A stretch of DNA of 60,000 nt, taken from the NCBI GenBank assembly GCA_949358305.1, contig OX442315.1, forward strand, positions 6,972,427 to 7,032,426, written 5' to 3'. Position numbers and translations under genes: made by a program. Origin of the DNA: Strigamia acuminata (Eukaryota > Arthropoda > Chilopoda > Geophilomorpha > Linotaeniidae). Shown piece after piece: positions 39,982 to 51,489 of the stretch (the stretch's first letter is position 1; every line of letters starts with the position of its first letter). The notes below the pieces were generated by a model. The model was not told the DNA's origin, searched no databases, and was given only the letters and a program-made list of their open reading frames with translations.

Positions 39982-40428
39982 ATTCTTTATTATTTTGGCA
40001 TTTAGGGGTCCTCATTGCTGCAAAAGGGCTCATCTTTGCTTCCATAAATTAAAAATTGTGTCTAATCAATCAATAAAAACCAGATTCTCAAATGGGTATG
40101 TCACATTAGCAAACAGTGTCGGGTTAGCAGGTGCTCGTTGGGTAGTCAAGTCATTTTAACACCAATCGCTGAATCAAATAATAACGTAAATAATATTGAT
40201 TTGTTATTTATTTATTTGTTTCAAAATGTTATTTACGTTGCTATTTGATTCAGCGGTTGGTGTTAAAATGACTTGACTACCCAACGAGCACTTGCTAACC
40301 CGACACTGTTTGCCAATGTTACGTACCCATTTGAGAATCTGGTTCTAAACACATTTTTTAATTTATGGGAGCAAAGATGAGCCCTTTTGCAGCAATGAGG
40401 GCCCCTGAATGTCAAAATAATAAAGAAT
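39982..40428. repeat. 447-bp inverted repeat (palindrome)
   Basis: Arms 39982-40195 and 40215-40428 are inverse complements over about 214 bp with few mismatches (gctgcaaaagggctcatctttgc, ttgggtagtcaagtcatttt). The spacer is about 20 bp. Transcription through it would make a long hairpin RNA. Confidence 0.75.
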
Positions 40429-40630
40429 GTTTTAAAACTTTAAGAAATAATTAAAACACAATGGAACAGAACACGAAACATGTGAACCTGCCATTGTAAA
40501 AGCCCGCGACCTCGATTTTACTGTCACTGTTCGATAGTACTAAATTCGCTCAGCAGTGGCGCTGCGGTATTGCGGATCTTGTCTCTTCAGTTGTCGTGCG
40601 TGCGAGTCTCGTCGTCTCCATTTAGTGGCG

Positions 40631-43600
40631 ATGAATTTAGAAGTGTTTACTTGTTCCAAGTAAGTGGCAATTGCTTTATTCAGTTTAATCACGGCCCGTG
40701 GTTTAATAATTCATGTGGCAGACATCTGTCGATGAGTTTGTTTGTTGCTCGGTTTGTTGCGTAGCGCTACTCAAAAACCGAAACCAAATAGTGGCCAGAC
40801 TTCCCGTTGCAGTGGAACAACTAATCGATCAATTTAAGCTCAAATTTCTTACTTCAGCACAACTTTTATTTATTTATTTTTGTATTTTATGTTTAGATGT
40901 GGTGTGAAATCCAATTTTACCAAGGAACAGCTAAGTGATGACACCTTCTGCTATCGATGTGGCGCCAAGACATATTTAGGCACACCAACACTTGTGAGTA
41001 TAATATTGACAAAATATAATCGCTCAGAGAAATTTCAAATTTTTGTTCATAATTGTAATTGTTTCCTAAGAAAAAAGCTGGTGGTGAGATGGAATCCGAG
41101 ATGGGGCATTGTAAATATTGCAACAGTGTGATCGATCTAAACAAGATTGAAGTAATTGTAATATCAATCAATTGTTGATGTTTAATGATGTAAACTAGGG
41201 AGTAATATTTAAATTTTTTGTTCATTTTGTTTGCAGAGTCATAATGACAGTTGTGCTGTGTATCCAATTTACTGCAATTTTTGTAATGACAAATTTATTC
41301 GTTGCAAGGTGAGTTTGGCATTCCGATTTAACCGTAACCGAAAACCGCGGGTTTTTTTTTTATTTTTATAAAATTGAAACTGCAGTTTTCGGTTTTTAAT
41401 TTTTCCTCATTTTTATTAATTCAGTATTATAAAATTAATCTTTTTAATGTGTAAAGAAACATTAGTCAGATTAAGCAATTTTTTTTTATTGTTTAAAAAT
41501 ATACAATATTTATTACCGTACTGCCTTGAACAATGGCCGGGCGCAATTAAGCGCCGGCTCTTGATTAAGCGCCTGGCAACCGCCAGCCGAAAAACCAATA
41601 AGCGCCTGCCTCAAATAAACGCCGGGCGTGTTTAAACGCCGGGTTTACCGGAAATTATTTTAAAAACGGTTTTTAAAAACGGTTTTTAGTAGCCTTTTGG
41701 AGGAAACTTCGACGGACGAAGCCTCAACAAACGAAACGTTCGAAGTCATCAACTTTTTTTTTGGATAGAGGCCTGGCTTAAATAATCGCCTGGTTTTGAA
41801 TAAGCGCCTGGCGGGCCAGTCGAAAAAAAATTAAACGCCCGGGCCATTGTTCAAGGCAGTACGGTATTATAATTTTTGCAGGTAATGATCTTTCAAAATA
41901 ACATTTATCCGATTTATCAGATCAATTTGAACAAAGTTTAATACAATAAATAATGCTATTCGTTCTTTGACATGTTTATAACTTGTCTAAAAATGAATAG
42001 CCTTAATCATCTTTATGAATAATAAAACCAACATCAAATGTAGAAAGGACATTTTTGTAATAAACTTTGTTCACGTTAATTTATTGGATACATTATTAAA
42101 TGCCCTTGTTGTTTTGAGTGGTCATTATCTGTAAAAATGATAAATATATAAGACACAAATACAATAAAAAAAAATTGTTTAATACAACTAATTTTTCTTC
42201 ACAACTTAAAAAGATAAATTTTATAATACACAATTAGGAAAAATGGAAAAACGAGGTTTTGATTTTTGAAAACCAAAAAAAGGGCACTTTTTAAAAATTG
42301 CCATTACCCCAAACTCTACACTACACTCAAAAATGGGATTTAGAGAAAGAATACTAAACTCTTATTTCCAACAGATGTGCAGCCATGTGCAAGAATGTGT
42401 CCGTTACTTATGCAAGTGCAAGTTTTCGCCAATCGGTTGTGAATTTCAGGTGCGCCGATATTATTCCCAACTAAAACTATGATAATTCTACGAAATTAAA
42501 ACATTGCAGGGAAATCAATTGGAAGTTGAAAAACACGAAAGTGGGAATTCTCACGCCGAGTTGATGATGAAATTACTGCTGACTCTTCAAACCGAGGTAG
42601 AATAATAGTAATGGTGTCCCAAACAACACAATGAACGATTAAACATCACATGTGCTACTGGGAGTGTTTGTAAATTTCTTGCATTTCAGCAATCGAGTAA
42701 CGGATTGATTTTGGAACGTTTATTTTCGGGACTAGTATTTTCGGGACTAGTAGCTGGTAGCAGCAGTGCTCAGGTATTGGTAGAATGAATGATGTTGTGA
42801 CGATGACCTTTCGATGACGCTATCCGCTCAAAATGTGTATTTTGGCATAACAAGCAAGTCTATCTATTCAGTAATTGAGAGATAGGATTGACAAAACCTA
42901 AAGTGTGAACTGGGTAAAATAATGACACATGCGGTTATCAAGACATAACATGTTTATTGATGTATAAATATAATCACCGTGAAGTGATTATATTAATCAA
43001 TTTGCATAAACTACAGTTATACATTAACTATGCCGACAATTGGCCGTATAAATGGGTTGATTAACTATACATACAGTCGCCTAAACGGCGCTATGATAAT
43101 ATCAAGTCGGCTTCATCGGGTCGGTAAGATGTCGTCTAAATCGGTTGATTATTTGGTCCTAGTTGTACATCGGGGTCTGGTTCAAATCTGTAATGAAAAG
43201 GTTAGTATCCGAGGACGTCCGGTTGACGGTATCTGCATCGCCACAAACTTGGGGCGGTTATTGGTTTAAATGGCTTGTGAGAGCCATTTACCAATTGACC
43301 TCTTATAAATGTTTTGAGACATTTATAATTGGTGTGATACGTCAAATTGGTTCTTCATACGAGAGTAAACTGTTGCGAGTTTACAATCATAACTTCTGGT
43401 TCCGTGTAATGGATGTATTTATTAGAGTATTACTTTTCAGTAAATACTCGTAATAATTCTGCTTACATAAAGTTGGCAATTTAGCTACACATTTACTGGC
43501 AAGTAAATGCTAATGTAGCTAGTCTTCAGTTTTGTACAGTTCTGGAAGAAGTATCCATGTTTATGCACAATGCTGAGTTGTGACATAAACCAGCTGGGGA

Positions 43601-46026
43601 TTTAATCTAACTAAACTTTTCCGAGTTTAGTTATTTCAACCCTAATGTTACATTTTCGACACGCTGTTCGGCAGCCGTGGTTTACTGTAACTGGCAGGCC
43701 TTGTGGAACACTTGTTGAATTATATCCGGCCCGACGGGATTCTTACTACTCATCGCCGCGACCTGATCTCCTCACGGCCACACAGCCGTCATCGGGAACC
43801 CGGACATGGAGGCATCATATCACCCATCTCCACGTCAAGTGTACGCCGTATGTATGTTCTCATAGGCCCGCAGTATAAGGGGCATTGGCTGCGCAATCAA
43901 CAGGCAAGCTTGTGTTTGCGCAATCAACATAACACCGAAGTAGTAGAATGGGCTCAAGAAAACATATAGTCAAAATATCTGGTCAAGAGCGAGCTACTTC
44001 CTGTTGCGAGGAAGTATATACTCGGGGAAAACAATAGCTTGGCCATTGCTCCAATGAGAGCAATGGTTCTGCAAATCCCCCCAATCACTGGTCCAGGTGA
44101 TGGGATACTCAGGACACATTTTCAGTCCAGGTGGTCATCAGGGCAGACCATAGCTCTCTGCTAGGTCGGGACAGGAACTGGATAGCGAGGAACACTTTTG
44201 GATTAAGTCTTTCAACTTGATCCGCGGGGGTCCACGCTTGGAGCAGGTGCGAGGGGGAGATTTAATCCCCTAGGCCTAGTTTTGGGGTAACTTTGCAGAG
44301 TTACCACAAAACAACCTAATATCTATATTTATTGCCATAAACATAAGATAACGTTGATTCTCTGCCTTAAAATCACATAAAAGTTGTATTTTATGTGGTT
44401 TTACGTCAAGTGACAAATTCTATTCGAATTTGCCGCTTTTGGTCGTCAGCGCCATCTATTGGCGTAATTTGTCGCTATATCGATGAGCGACTGCATGATC
44501 GTCATAATGTTGTTGAACAACTATAAACAACAATTTTCTTTAAATTTTGATGAAAACAGAACGAGTGCTGCAAAGAAATGAAAGTTGTTTTAGGTAAAAC
44601 ATAAGCAGCAGATGGTTTTCTTTGTTAAGTGCTTAAATTTTCTTCGTACAGAAAAGCAAGAAAAAGAAATGAACGACCTCCGCTTGATGTTTGACGAACA
44701 GTCGAAACAAATGCAAAAACTGGCAGAAGATGTAAAATTGCGAGAAGGTAAATTGTCCTATCTCAAACAGGGTGACCAGATGTTCCAGTTTTGTTATAAC
44801 AAACCGATTTCTCGGTTCCCTTGCAATTCGTTGTACTTATTCTAAAATGAGAATTTTTTTTTAGAGATGCAGACTAAAGAGCAAAGCGAACAGTGCGACA
44901 ATTTAGAAAACTACGAAAAAACTCTGACCACTGTGATAATGGCAAACAGTAAGTGATTCAAACGTTTATCGACTGCTCTTTTAATGTTGGCTTCCTTTGA
45001 TTTTAGATCAGTTGTCTAAAGCTGTGGGTAAGAAGAGTTTTGTTTATTTAGTTAAAAGCAAAGACAAAATAAAATGCAAACTTTGTTTCAGCCGAGGACA
45101 AGAGAATTCTGAGTGACAAAATTGGTAAAAATTTTTCGTAAAAATTATACGTTGATTCATTCTAAATTGATTTTAATTTTCAGAGAATGTAGTGAGAAAA
45201 CAAATTGAGTTCGAAGAAAATCATGCGAAAGGCAAAGGTAAGTTGACTGTTTTACCATATTAAATATAATTTTGTATACGTATAATTCATTCTAAATTGA
45301 TTTTAATTTTCAGAGAATGTAGTGAGAAAACAAATTGAGTTCGAAGAAAATCATGCGAAAGGCAAAGGTAAGTTGACTGTTTTACCACATTAAATATAAT
45401 TTTGTATACGAATAATTTTCGACGAATTTTCTACCAATTTTTTACCAATTTTTTACCAATTTTTTACCAATTTTTTACCAATTTTTTACCAATTTTTTAC
45501 CAATTTTTTACCAATTGTTTACCAATTTTTTACCAACTTTTTACCAATTCTTCTCCAATTTTTTACCAATTTTTTACCAATTATTAACTAATTTTATTTA
45601 TTCGTAGAAATGGATTTGAAGAACAAACTGGCAATCATTTCGCCGTTCAAATACATCTGGAAAATTCATAATTTTGCAAAACTTTGTCAAGACGCAAGAA
45701 TGGGGATGCAAGATCACATTTATAGCAATTATTTTTACACTAAGGAGAATGGTAATAAAATGCGACTACTGCTATATCCAAATCGCAAACGAAAGGGAAG
45801 AGGCACTCACTTATCTGTTTCTCTTCAAGTGATGAAAGGTCCAAACGATGCATTTCTTGATTGGCCTATACAGTATCATGGACAACTTCACTTAATGGAT
45901 CAATTGGCACGCACATCTCATTGGTCTCGTCTTATAAAATCAGATATTAGCAATGCTTTTGACAGACCAGAAGAGGATGAGGCAAACGCAACATTTGAAA
46001 TTGCAAATTTTGTTTTTTTCTGGTGA
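40631..46026 (+). CDS. TRAF-like protein: zinc fingers, coiled coil, MATH domain (14 exons)
   Basis: Proposed join: 40631-40659, 40897-40993, 41237-41308, 42375-42449, 42510-42596, 42690-42773, 44560-44593, 44652-44747, 44865-44948, 45007-45027, 45092-45124, 45184-45237, 45314-45367, 45608-46026. Total 1239 nt, 412 aa, all junctions GT-AG and in phase with no stop. The N-terminus MNLEVFTCSKCG..CYRCGAK has two CxxC pairs instead of a classic RING. SHNDSCAVYPIYCNFCNDKF and CSHVQECVRYLCKCKFSPIGC look like TRAF zinc fingers. Exons 7-13 code a coiled coil (EKQEKEMNDLRLMFDEQSKQ). The last exon is a TRAF-C/MATH domain (YIWKIHNFAKL, KMRLLLYP, GRGTHLSVSLQVMKG, NATFEIANFVFFW). TRAFs are trimeric cytosolic adaptors for TNF-receptor/Toll-type signalling. 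The first exon is the least certain. Confidence 0.85.
41516..41864. mobile_element. TA-flanked MITE with TAAGCGCC array
   Basis: Inverted repeats CCGTACTGCCTTGAACAATG at both ends (41516 on and up to 41864), flanked by TA, in intron 3 of the TRAF-like gene. Inside are eight or so variants of aataagcgcc(t/g)gg spaced irregularly on one strand. The outer CCGTAYTRCC is shared with the MITE at 31434. Confidence 0.8.
42934..44432 (+). repeat. Array of perfect stem-loops, mostly with 6-nt loops
   Basis: Inside intron 6. Hairpins with exactly 6-nt loops and perfect stems: 42934-42949 (5 bp), 42968-42993 (10), 43268-43289 (8), 43303-43328 (10), 43365-43384 (7), 43609-43632 (9), 43774-43789 (5), 44043-44066 (9), 44286-44305 (7), 44374-44397 (9). 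Two more have one defect: 43425-43449 (bulge) and 44200-44223 (9 bp with one G-U). Others have loops of 4 to 8 nt: 43490-43509, 43559-43590, 43995-44016, 44414-44432. Several have outer stems (AGCTACA/TGTAGCT around 43490). Loop and stem sequences all differ. Function unknown. Confidence 0.8.
45155..45414 (+). repeat. 130-bp tandem duplication covering one exon
   Basis: 45155-45284 and 45285-45414 are nearly identical and each contains the acceptor, the 54-nt exon (ENVVRKQIEFEENHAKGK) and the donor. The exon is phase 1 on both sides, so inclusion of one or both keeps frame and lengthens the coiled coil by 18 residues. Confidence 0.9.
45428..45588 (+). repeat. 11-bp tandem repeat
   Basis: About 14 copies of ttttttaccaa with few variants, in the last intron of the TRAF-like gene. 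An ORF through it is an artefact of the repeat. Confidence 0.9.
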
Positions 46027-46189
46027 AATCAATCCAAGATATTTAGTGAATGACAAAATGTCTTTCCAAATAGATTTAAATGTTACTGGTTGAAAACAAT
46101 TGTCCACTTTAGAGTGTTTTATTGGAACTTGCCTACACAGAGTGTATCTAAAAAAAATTTCCATATTTATAAATTAAATGATAACTGTT

Positions 46190-46370
46190 ACTGCCTCAAA
46201 TAAACGCCCGGGTGTTTATTAATTTTTCGGAAACGAGCTTCCCCCTCCTTCGGTGCCTATTTGAAACCCGGCGATTATTTTTTTCAAAAACTATTAGTCG
46301 CGCCGTCGAGTGAGAAGATTTTGGGTTGTCAAGTCGATGTTTGGTTGTCTGATTTTAAGCCGTTGGTTAA
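46190..46370. mobile_element. Fragment of the TAAGCGCC MITE family
   Basis: tgcctcaaataaacgcccggg at 46193 matches the interior of the MITE at 41516. The terminal repeats are missing. It lies in the 3' flank of the TRAF-like gene. 46370-46629 shows nothing recognised. Confidence 0.5.
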
Positions 46371-46629
46371 GATTGCGCATTTAGTTTCGGAGAATTATAT
46401 GTGGTTTTGCAGAGGGAGTTGGTTCCTGGAGTGAGGAATTTGAACGATAATTCGTGCACTTTGAGAGGTGATTTATTGGAATCTACAAAAGTCAACAATT
46501 TTTTTGAATATTTCATACAACCTTCACCAATTAGTATTAAAAATATTCTTTTTTCTAATCCAGGTGCGAGAAAACTCAAGCGAATCTTACTAAAACGTAA
46601 AACCCTGCACATCGTGCACCTTACAAGAC

Positions 46630-47175
46630 CTAACCATCAACATCACCACAACAATCGACCAATTTGAAACAGAACTCTGCCAACATCTCACCGACGTGCT
46701 CGGGCCTACGGCGGAATTTTTTCTGCAATGCTGCTTTCCATTCGTCCCAAGCCCAGCTAGGGTTAGCTTGTAGCTGCTCGACGTACCAGGAGAGCGCATC
46801 TTCCTTCATTACAATCGGCAGATGCTTGGCACGTTCCGTATCCGTAGCAACAATCGCTTCATAACCAACAATCCATTCGTCAATGTTCCCCGTTTTGGTA
46901 TCATAATTGACTGGATTGCGCTTTTGCACTACTAGTCCTTTTAATAGGGTTTCCAACGTTGCAGTTGAGCTAGTCGCCATCTTGACTTCTTCTAGAGGTT
47001 CACTATCCTCTGGTTCTATCTCACTATCCAAATGTTCATCAGACTTGAATTCTGTTGTTAATGTGTAGTGTCGCTCTCTGTCTTCCGCAATTATACTTGA
47101 TGATTTCTTGCGAAATGTTATATTTGAAGGATCCAGCTTCAATATGGATCCACTCCAACCATAGAAGGCACACAC
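46630..47175 (-). pseudogene. Truncated LTR-retrotransposon gag
   Basis: Minus-strand ORF of 181 codons. EEVKMATSSTATLETLLKGL likely starts the original Gag at the internal ATG. DEWIVGYEAIVA, DALSWYVEQLQAN and WDEWKAALQKKF are the retrotransposon Gag (Retrotrans_gag) pattern. The match stops near 46665, so the rest of gag and pol are gone. It belongs with the LTR at 47760-48303. Confidence 0.65.
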
Positions 47176-47759
47176 TCACAAAACACAAATTCACCTCACC
47201 TGTGAAACACTAATCACTAAAACACTTTCACCATGCTAAGGAGAAAAGAAAATAATTCATAATATTATTACTTATAACTGTGCATGAGTTAAAATTGTTT
47301 TAAAACTATTTACAATTCTTAAAATTATTCAAAATATTTATAACCTTAAAATGATTTATCATTAAAACTAGGTTTTAATTCTAAAATACTGTTTAATTGT
47401 TTTCAACTAATTAAATATTCAGTAACATGCAAACTCATTTAACATTCATGCTCAGTTTCAACTCAAACACTTAAATATTCAACACTTTTACACAAGATAA
47501 TTAAATATTCAACACTTTTTTCACAAGACAATTAAATATTCATTCCCAATCTCAATTTTCACACCCAAATTGATTTTCACAAGTCTCTTAATTTGCTTTC
47601 AAATCTGATAATATTATAGGCAATTTGCTTTATCAACCTTACTCATTTTCAGGGACAAATTTTCAACTATTTTACTCAAAATTCCAGATTTTTACTAACA
47701 TTTTAGCTCTTAAATAAAGCAATTATACAGGGACTTTCAAATCCGCATCTCCACCACTT
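47176..47759 (-). mobile_element. Leader of truncated LTR element with PBS
   Basis: AT-rich untranslated leader with several ttaaatattcaacactttt-like repeats (47470-47560). On the minus strand TGGTGGAGATGCGGATTT (47756-47739) follows the LTR end after 3 nt and is the likely primer binding site. I could not assign the tRNA. Confidence 0.5.
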
Positions 47760-48303
47760 TGTTACGTGTGGGTTGGGGTGATCCACACACATAACAAATG
47801 CTAATTAATTTAGCAAAGACCTTGAAATCCTTTAGGTGAAATGATTGAGAGAACTGATTTATCATTTAAATAAATCTCTTTTATTCTATGGGACTTATTA
47901 CAAACTTAACAAAATCAAATGATAAACATAATCCTTTATTTTACATAAACATAAAGCAAGAAAGCAAGAATGATAATCAAATTATATCTCTATGAATTTG
48001 GAAAGGCGGGGTGGGACCAAGCGCTGTGTGCGCTGGTCCACAGAAGCCTTTACTTACCATGTTAACTGTTTGAGGCTCAGAACATTTCTGCTCTCTCAAA
48101 CCCACTTAGCTCACCAGGTAAACTCTGGGTCCACCCCCGCTCTACTTGATTGATTAGTCCAGTTGCCCTGTGCATAATTAACACAGTGACAACTGGTGAG
48201 CGGATTTGGAAACTCCAGTGTGCCTAGTGAGAGCTTTCAGAATTAATTCTCTAAACAGAGCGTTTAGGCCCGCTGTCGTACAGCGAGGTCTGCGCTCGTA
48301 ACA
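47760..48303 (-). repeat. LTR of truncated retrotransposon
   Basis: 544 bp bounded by perfect TGTTACG (47760) and CGTAACA (to 48303) inverted ends. Read on the minus strand it is the 5' LTR of the gag fragment below. The other LTR and the right target duplication are absent, so the element is deleted at its 3' end. Confidence 0.7.
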
Positions 48304-49226
48304 ATATGTGTAAAAGATAATTTCTCTAACATTGGCCAAGCAAGATTAAGAAGTTGAATATTGACCGTCCTAATATTCCACAGTTGGAGATGAGTCAATC
48401 CTGGTGGCCATATTAAATTATTAAAATCTAGATGAGCTTCTACGTGTAGCAACGCTAACTTTCTTAAATTTGGAAAAATTGTCCTCAAGATGGGGATGTG
48501 TTCGATATTGTCCACACTAATATTTTCGATGCAATAAGTGAACAATGTTTTGTCACTGTTTGACCTTATTTCTAACGCTGGTAATAATTTGCGCCAGTAT
48601 TTATTTTCGAACACTTTTAAATGGTGCAGTGCGTTGAGAAGAGACAAACACCCATATTCCGTGATACGAGTGAAATAAATATTCAAATACTCCAGCTTGT
48701 TACAACAGATTAATGTCTTGATCGCACGGTCAGTAACGTTACAGCACTCCCGAATGTCGAGATGTGTCAGCAGTGGGCAATTTCTTCCGATTTCAAGTAC
48801 GACTTCAGTCGAGCACTGTTCCGACAACGCAAGAGTTAAACGTCGAAGATTCGGTAAACTTTGCGCCAATTTAACTGTCGATGGAATTACTGGTTGCGGA
48901 TCATCTTTGATAATTTTTAAATTTCTTTCCACGTTTAAATCCACGAGGTTTTTACAAACTTGGCCTATTTTATCGAATAGAGGATTCTTGGGCAGATCAA
49001 AATAGGACAAATGGTGTAGCGATGTGGCGCCGGGGTGGACGAAAATGTTTGACGGAATACGTTGTTTGGTGTATTTGTATTGTACACACAGTCTTTCAAA
49101 TATGTCGTTAATAAGCATGGGCGGTAGGTTTGCCAGTTGATCTTGAATGTCTGGCTCTTCGTAATGAACAGTCACCACATTTAAACACAGGTCTTCCAGG
49201 GTTGGTATTGATTTCGTGCGTGGCAT
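48304..49226 (-). pseudogene. BC-box/LRR gene truncated by LTR element
   Basis: MPRTKSIPTLEDLCLNVVTVH at 49226 keeps a good BC box (TLEDLCLNVV) and LPPMLINDIFERLC, the clearest LPP Cul-box-like match in the family. About 307 codons are open through RNCPLLTHLDIRECCNVTD and LNLAWPMLEKLSF. At 48303 the LTR begins and the last approximately 130 codons are missing. The trailing residues of the ORF are LTR sequence. Confidence 0.85.
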
Positions 49227-50387
49227 GTTGACAGGAAATCGCCATGAAGTGTCTAATCACGGAACAGCTCCGCTCAGAACCGCTCAATCATGTGGCTCCA
49301 TCTACGATAGATGTTGGGTAACAGTTGGCGCTAAATTCGATTTGTGTACTCTTTTGATTGTTGTTTTGGGAGATGTGTTGATTGCATCGTAATGTTGCAG
49401 CTGATACTACAAAATCTTATTTTGCTTTAATTTTAGTTTAGATACTAAAATTACAACTTTACTGTCTAGAAAATTAGTTTTAACGACAAAAGCATTCTTC
49501 TTTACTCATAAAATTGGTTTCTCCACCTAATTAATTCTTTTTTTCTACTTAATAAATTCGTTTGAACACTTAATGTATCTTTGCATCTACAAAATTAGTT
49601 GTCCCTTCTAAAAACCGCATTTACCAATGATCTGTTGTAAACTGTAGCTCATTGATTTTAAACATTAAAATTAAATTTTTAAATGCAAACAAAACATTTT
49701 TGTACATACCGGTAATCTAGGCCTATAAATTTTTCTATAAATATTCATCTTTTTTTATTATTATTATTTTTTTTTTTACAAAAATAGTCTCTTTTTGTGA
49801 CTCTCAAGACTAACACTATTAAATAGGAATGTTTGATTCACAATAAAATTAACAGTTTAGAAGTGGTTCCTAGGCAGAGCTCAGAATAAATATTATTCAA
49901 AGTAATGTAATATTAAATGGTCTTCGTGTTAATTTGATGATTTTCTGATTTGAAGAACAAGAGATATAACAGCAACTGGCACAATAAACCGTTCATATGG
50001 AAAAATAACATATCTTGACATGCATTTTGTCATTTGTCATGTGCATTTGGTGGATACACTTGTTGTAATGCTTGCAGGGAATCATCGACCACTACAAAAC
50101 GTGAGTAAAATCACAATTTAGTTCGAGCAAGTTAGCCATCATTTGTATGGTTCATTGGGTGAAATTGAGCAATATTAACTGTCAATTTACTTGTAAAACT
50201 TGTGACGGTGTGGATAATCGTAAATTCTTATTAGAGGCGCTGTAACGAGTGATGTACAAAAGTTTGAGCTGAATGATTGATTATCTATTTATTATAACTC
50301 CTGTTTGTGGATACGATTTTCGAATTTATTATGAAACGTGGTTTTATTTAATACAGGTTTACATTTGCAATTAATCAAAAAGTGTCC
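49227..50387 (+). other. Intergenic, second exon-like module
   Basis: 50061-50113 repeats the acceptor-core-donor phrase of 32188-32240. The remainder is AT-rich without genes. Confidence 0.35.
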
Positions 50388-50440
50388 TTAACCTTCAAAT
50401 CCAAGTTATAACTTCTGACATAACCTTTAATTTCATTTTG
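50388..50440 (-). pseudogene. LRR C-terminal relic
   Basis: Minus strand reads EIKGYVRSYNLDLKVK, the family C-terminus. Nothing else of the gene remains upstream. Confidence 0.6.
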
Positions 50441-51489
50441 TTTTATTCTGTTCAGTTTATTGATTGCTTTGTCAGGAAAGCAAACAATTTCCTAACAATA
50501 GGTAATCGATTGCAATGTCTGTTCATCTAATGCTAGATTTGGAAAAATGAGGTCAGGTGATAAGATCATGTTTTCATAACAATGCTGCAACTGGTGAGGA
50601 GACAAATATCACAACTTTAGCATTGTTTTTTTTTTAGTTAATATTTTTTAGTTTTCTGTGCATTGTTTTAAAAAAAAATTAAGAAAATGACGAATACATG
50701 GTGGCTAACTTGCAAGAAAAATACCACAGTTTTGGATGTTTAAACAAACTGCAATATTGGCAGAACAACTTGGATTTCCTCATTCCAAAAAATATGGATG
50801 GAATATTAATAAAAACCTGATATTTACAATTTGAATTTTTTTAGATAAATACAGATAATTTACACTATACAGGGTGAACAAAAAGTCTGTATCTTTACTT
50901 AATATTTCTGAAAGTGCTGACAATGCATTTAATCTAATGATGGCAAAGTACTAAAGTTGAGTGGGGCAATCCTTTGGTGACCCGAAATTTGACCTTGGGA
51001 TGTTCCTTCAAGGTCATTTGAAAATTATCTCGAAAACCGTTAGAGATAGACAGAAATTTCCAATTGAAAACTTGTAGAGCAACATTTATTTAGTCTAAAA
51101 ATGACTAATCCTCAAATCTTTTGTACTAAAAAATTTTAAGAAAATCGCAATTTTCAAAGTAGACACAAGTCAAAGAAAAAATGCCCCAAATTGAAAAAGT
51201 GCCAAAAACGTGCTGATTAGACGTAAAATGACCCAAAAAATCGATTCCTTTGGTTGGAATTTGCATATCTGGCACCGTTGCAGAGATATCAGCAGAAAAC
51301 TGAATTTTTGAAAAGAAAAAGTCATGAAATTGTAAAAACTGATTACATTTCTGTGAGCTTGGCTACAAGGGTAACACAAGAATTTATTCTGAGTAAAAAT
51401 CTATGGGGTTTACAGAGTCAAAACGCTCCAGTTTTCACAAACTTTGTATCAAATGTAGTGTTTTAATTGTGAAATGTAGTTAGATTTTA
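50441..51489. repeat. Spacer with arthropod-type tacagggtg repeat
   Basis: tacagggtgaacaaaaagtc at 50869 opens a stretch (to about 51300) resembling the dispersed tacagggtg..aaaa repeats common in arthropod genomes. Its other end was not identified. No ORF of interest. Confidence 0.4.

Noticed and set aside
42934-44432. Cluster of mitochondrial or nuclear tRNAs
   Set aside because: Hairpins lack T-loop and anticodon-loop consensus and do not assemble into cloverleaves.
45402-45587. 61-codon ORF
   Set aside because: Product of the 11-bp tandem repeat in an intron.
45428-45588. CRISPR-like array
   Set aside because: Simple 11-bp tandem repeat without spacers, in a eukaryotic intron.
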